A stretch of DNA of 5,914 bases from Candidatus Omnitrophota bacterium (GTDB lineage: Bacteria; Omnitrophota; Gorgyraeia; Gorgyraeales; Gorgyraeaceae). The translations under genes were made by a program, and so were the position numbers. Location: contig JAGVFL010000106.1 of NCBI GenBank assembly GCA_020057645.1, forward strand, positions 1-5,914. Reading direction: 5' to 3'. Shown piece after piece: positions 4,035 to 5,914 of this stretch. The notes below the pieces were generated by a model, which was given only the letters and a program-made list of their open reading frames with translations, did no database searches and was not told the origin of the DNA. Every line of letters begins with the position of its first letter. Positions within the stretch are counted from its first letter, which is position 1.

Positions 4035-5914
4035 ATGATAAAGTTTAAAAAAGGTTATAATTTAAAGATTATATCGCTGACAATAGCTGTTGTATTTATT
4101 GTAATAAATACAACTTATGGAATAGATCTGCCTGATAAAAATCATCTAAGAGTTCCTGCGGGCTCACGAAATACTTATAGCCGCGTACAAAGGGCTATTG
4201 AAGAAGTTCAGTTGCCTACGGTTGAAAATACACCTAAACAAAATTATTTTAGGAGAAGCATAAGGCCGCTTATATTGGGAACGTTGCTTACATCTCTTGT
4301 TATTTTTAGCGGAGACCGGACGCATACTCAGATATCGCTCACTGGAAATGATAAAAGTTATTATGATAATCTGTTAGAACAAGGCCTATTTTTTGAAGTT
4401 GAACTGGACATTAAAAAAATCATTGACTATCCATGGGCGGAAGATATTGTTAAAAAATTAGCCAAAGAACAAGAACGTATAGGTTCAAATTTCCAAGCGT
4501 TATGGTTTTGCCAAGATAAACCCTGGGTATACAATATATTACTACAATATGAAAAACCTAAAATGATGTTTTTTACAGCTTATCATCTTAAAAATATCAA
4601 AGATAGAAATAAATTCAGAGAGATAATCGAACCTAAAGCCATTTCCGCTCCTTTGGAAGCGCTTTATATAGATGACATAGTATTCACAAGAGATGGCGGT
4701 CTGCCATCGATGTATTGCATAAATACGACAGTTCTAAATATACTTAAAGAAAGCAAAAACCCTGTAATTAAAAAATTATGCGAATTATGCCAATGGGCAG
4801 AGGATAAAGGGTATATACCAATGGATTGGATAAATACGATTCTTTTAATAGATAAAATTGTAAAAGATGATTTATCATTCGAAGAAGCATTTGATATTAC
4901 GAAAAATCGGATGTTATTTTTTAAAAATATTATTGAAATAAAAAAGCGCCCCGATCATTTAGGGGCTTACTCTATAGATAAGTCTCTAGAAAACATAAGC
5001 CTGAAAGTAGTAGCGGGGGTGAACTGGTTACATAATTCACCGGATGCGGTCCGTTTTAAATCAGTAGAAGATTATGACTCTGAAATGCTTTATAATTTGA
5101 TGGTTTATGGAGAAAACGAAGTATTTACCTCTACCTTTAACGGCCTATTTACGAGAATGCTTGAAAAGATGGCAAAAGAAGGCCTGACTGCAGAGAGCTT
5201 GTTTGAAAAGACAGGTTATAATAAGTTCAGGACTATGGTCAAACTATGCGCCGGTTTTAATAGATTAAACGAGTTTTTGAATACGATGGATAAACAAAAT
5301 CAAATAGAATTACTTGAAAAATTTGTAAGGATTAATGACGATGTAAAAAACCTATCTTCGCAAGCTGTAACTATAGCTGATGCCTTTGGCATGATAGAAG
5401 ACAAAGGTATTTTAAAAATTCTTCAACAAACAATAAAGGAAGAATATGAAAGCGTCAAGGAAGAAAACGATAAAGAAGTGAAAATTATATATGGCTTATT
5501 GTCCGGCATGTTCGTTAAAAAAGCAGTATTTGATGCCAGCTGGTTTAAAGAAATGTCGGAGAAATATAAACTTCCGGATATTACAAAAATGCCGGCCAAA
5601 AAGCTGTTTGACAAAGGTTTAAATATTCAACGGTATTATACTTATGATGATGATGACGGAAAAGCGTCTTATAACAGCATTCTTAACCAGTATAGCGGGA
5701 AGAACGGATGGTCTATCCGCGACAAAGGCGCTTATACTGTTATAGAATCAAAGTCTTTAGCCGGGCGAAAGATAGAGTTCTATATTAATAAACCAGAGTT
5801 TGAAGATGAAGGGCAATCTAAGATAGGAGAGGTTCTTAAGGGAAAGAAAGTTCATGTTGAGGTTCATGTTGGGCATAGTTATCATGCCGATAAAACTATA
5901 GAGAGAATAAATCC
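4035..5914 (+). CDS. Large exported or membrane-anchored protein of unknown function, C-terminally truncated by the window
   Basis: An open frame of 626 codons runs from the ATG at 4035 to the right edge without a stop. The N-terminus is signal-like: K3, K5, K6 and K11, then the hydrophobic stretch 12-24 and a possible cleavage site after TTYG (26-29). A DKNHLRVPAG stretch follows (34-43), and a second hydrophobic segment (76-91) may be a membrane anchor. The rest is mostly helical and charged, with distinctive blocks MVYGENEVFTSTFNGLF (356-372), FRTMVKLCAGFNRLN (398-412), ADAFGMI (448-454), an acidic DDDDGKASY (538-546) and, after a beta-rich stretch RKIEFYINKPEFE, GHSYH (613-617). From memory, similar proteins occur in Omnitrophota and relatives and continue to a Ser-Cys-Gly-Gly motif, which would suggest a His/Cys caspase-like fold; this is unverified. 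No Shine-Dalgarno is close to the ATG (GAAGG at 4011-4015 is 19 bases away). The gene is clearly more AT-rich than the helicase gene, which hints at a different history. Confidence 0.82.
   Translation, partial: MIKFKKGYNLKIISLTIAVVFIVINTTYGIDLPDKNHLRVPAGSRNTYSRVQRAIEEVQLPTVENTPKQNYFRRSIRPLILGTLLTSLVIFSGDRTHTQISLTGNDKSYYDNLLEQGLFFEVELDIKKIIDYPWAEDIVKKLAKEQERIGSNFQALWFCQDKPWVYNILLQYEKPKMMFFTAYHLKNIKDRNKFREIIEPKAISAPLEALYIDDIVFTRDGGLPSMYCINTTVLNILKESKNPVIKKLCELCQWAEDKGYIPMDWINTILLIDKIVKDDLSFEEAFDITKNRMLFFKNIIEIKKRPDHLGAYSIDKSLENISLKVVAGVNWLHNSPDAVRFKSVEDYDSEMLYNLMVYGENEVFTSTFNGLFTRMLEKMAKEGLTAESLFEKTGYNKFRTMVKLCAGFNRLNEFLNTMDKQNQIELLEKFVRINDDVKNLSSQAVTIADAFGMIEDKGILKILQQTIKEEYESVKEENDKEVKIIYGLLSGMFVKKAVFDASWFKEMSEKYKLPDITKMPAKKLFDKGLNIQRYYTYDDDDGKASYNSILNQYSGKNGWSIRDKGAYTVIESKSLAGRKIEFYINKPEFEDEGQSKIGEVLKGKKVHVEVHVGHSYHADKTIERIN

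Noticed and set aside
5423..5614. 63-codon minus-strand open frame
   Set aside because: It is antisense to the long plus-strand open frame starting at 4035, which has better coding character throughout.

Overview
The window looks like a chromosomal piece of an uncultivated bacterium. Candidatus Omnitrophota is my best guess, at about 50% confidence. The reasons are a moderate, patchy base composition and a large exported protein that begins with a signal-like helix followed by a short 'DKNHLRVPAG' stretch. I remember that arrangement from many proteins of that phylum but cannot check it here. The promoters are ordinary sigma-70 type, two of them with an extended -10 TGn.

Layout: (1) positions 1-128, minus strand, hold the first 42 codons of a sodium-coupled transporter of the NSS (LeuT-like) family, running off the left edge. 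(2) Positions 129-227 hold two back-to-back promoters: one serves the transporter with almost no mRNA leader, the other serves a flavoredoxin-type flavoprotein. (3) Positions 228-788, plus strand, encode that 186-aa FMN-binding flavin reductase-like protein. (4) Positions 789-841 are a short spacer with a 29-bp imperfect palindrome. (5) Positions 842-3901, plus strand, encode a 1019-aa UvrD/PcrA-type helicase fused to a RecB-like nuclease with four iron-sulfur cysteines. (6) Positions 3902-4034 hold a probable terminator, an overlapping strong promoter, and a long hairpin built around a perfect 30-bp palindrome and followed by six T. (7) From 4035 to the right edge runs an AT-rich open frame of at least 626 codons, lacking a stop in the window: an exported or membrane-anchored protein of unknown function with a C-terminal Gly-His-Ser-Tyr-His motif.

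The flavoprotein and helicase genes are probably co-transcribed, because they are 53 bp apart, in the same direction, with no clear promoter between them. Nothing links their functions. The NSS transporter shares only the divergent control region. The large exported protein has its own promoter. Both end genes are partial. The most interesting parts are the unusual leader before the last gene and that gene's product.
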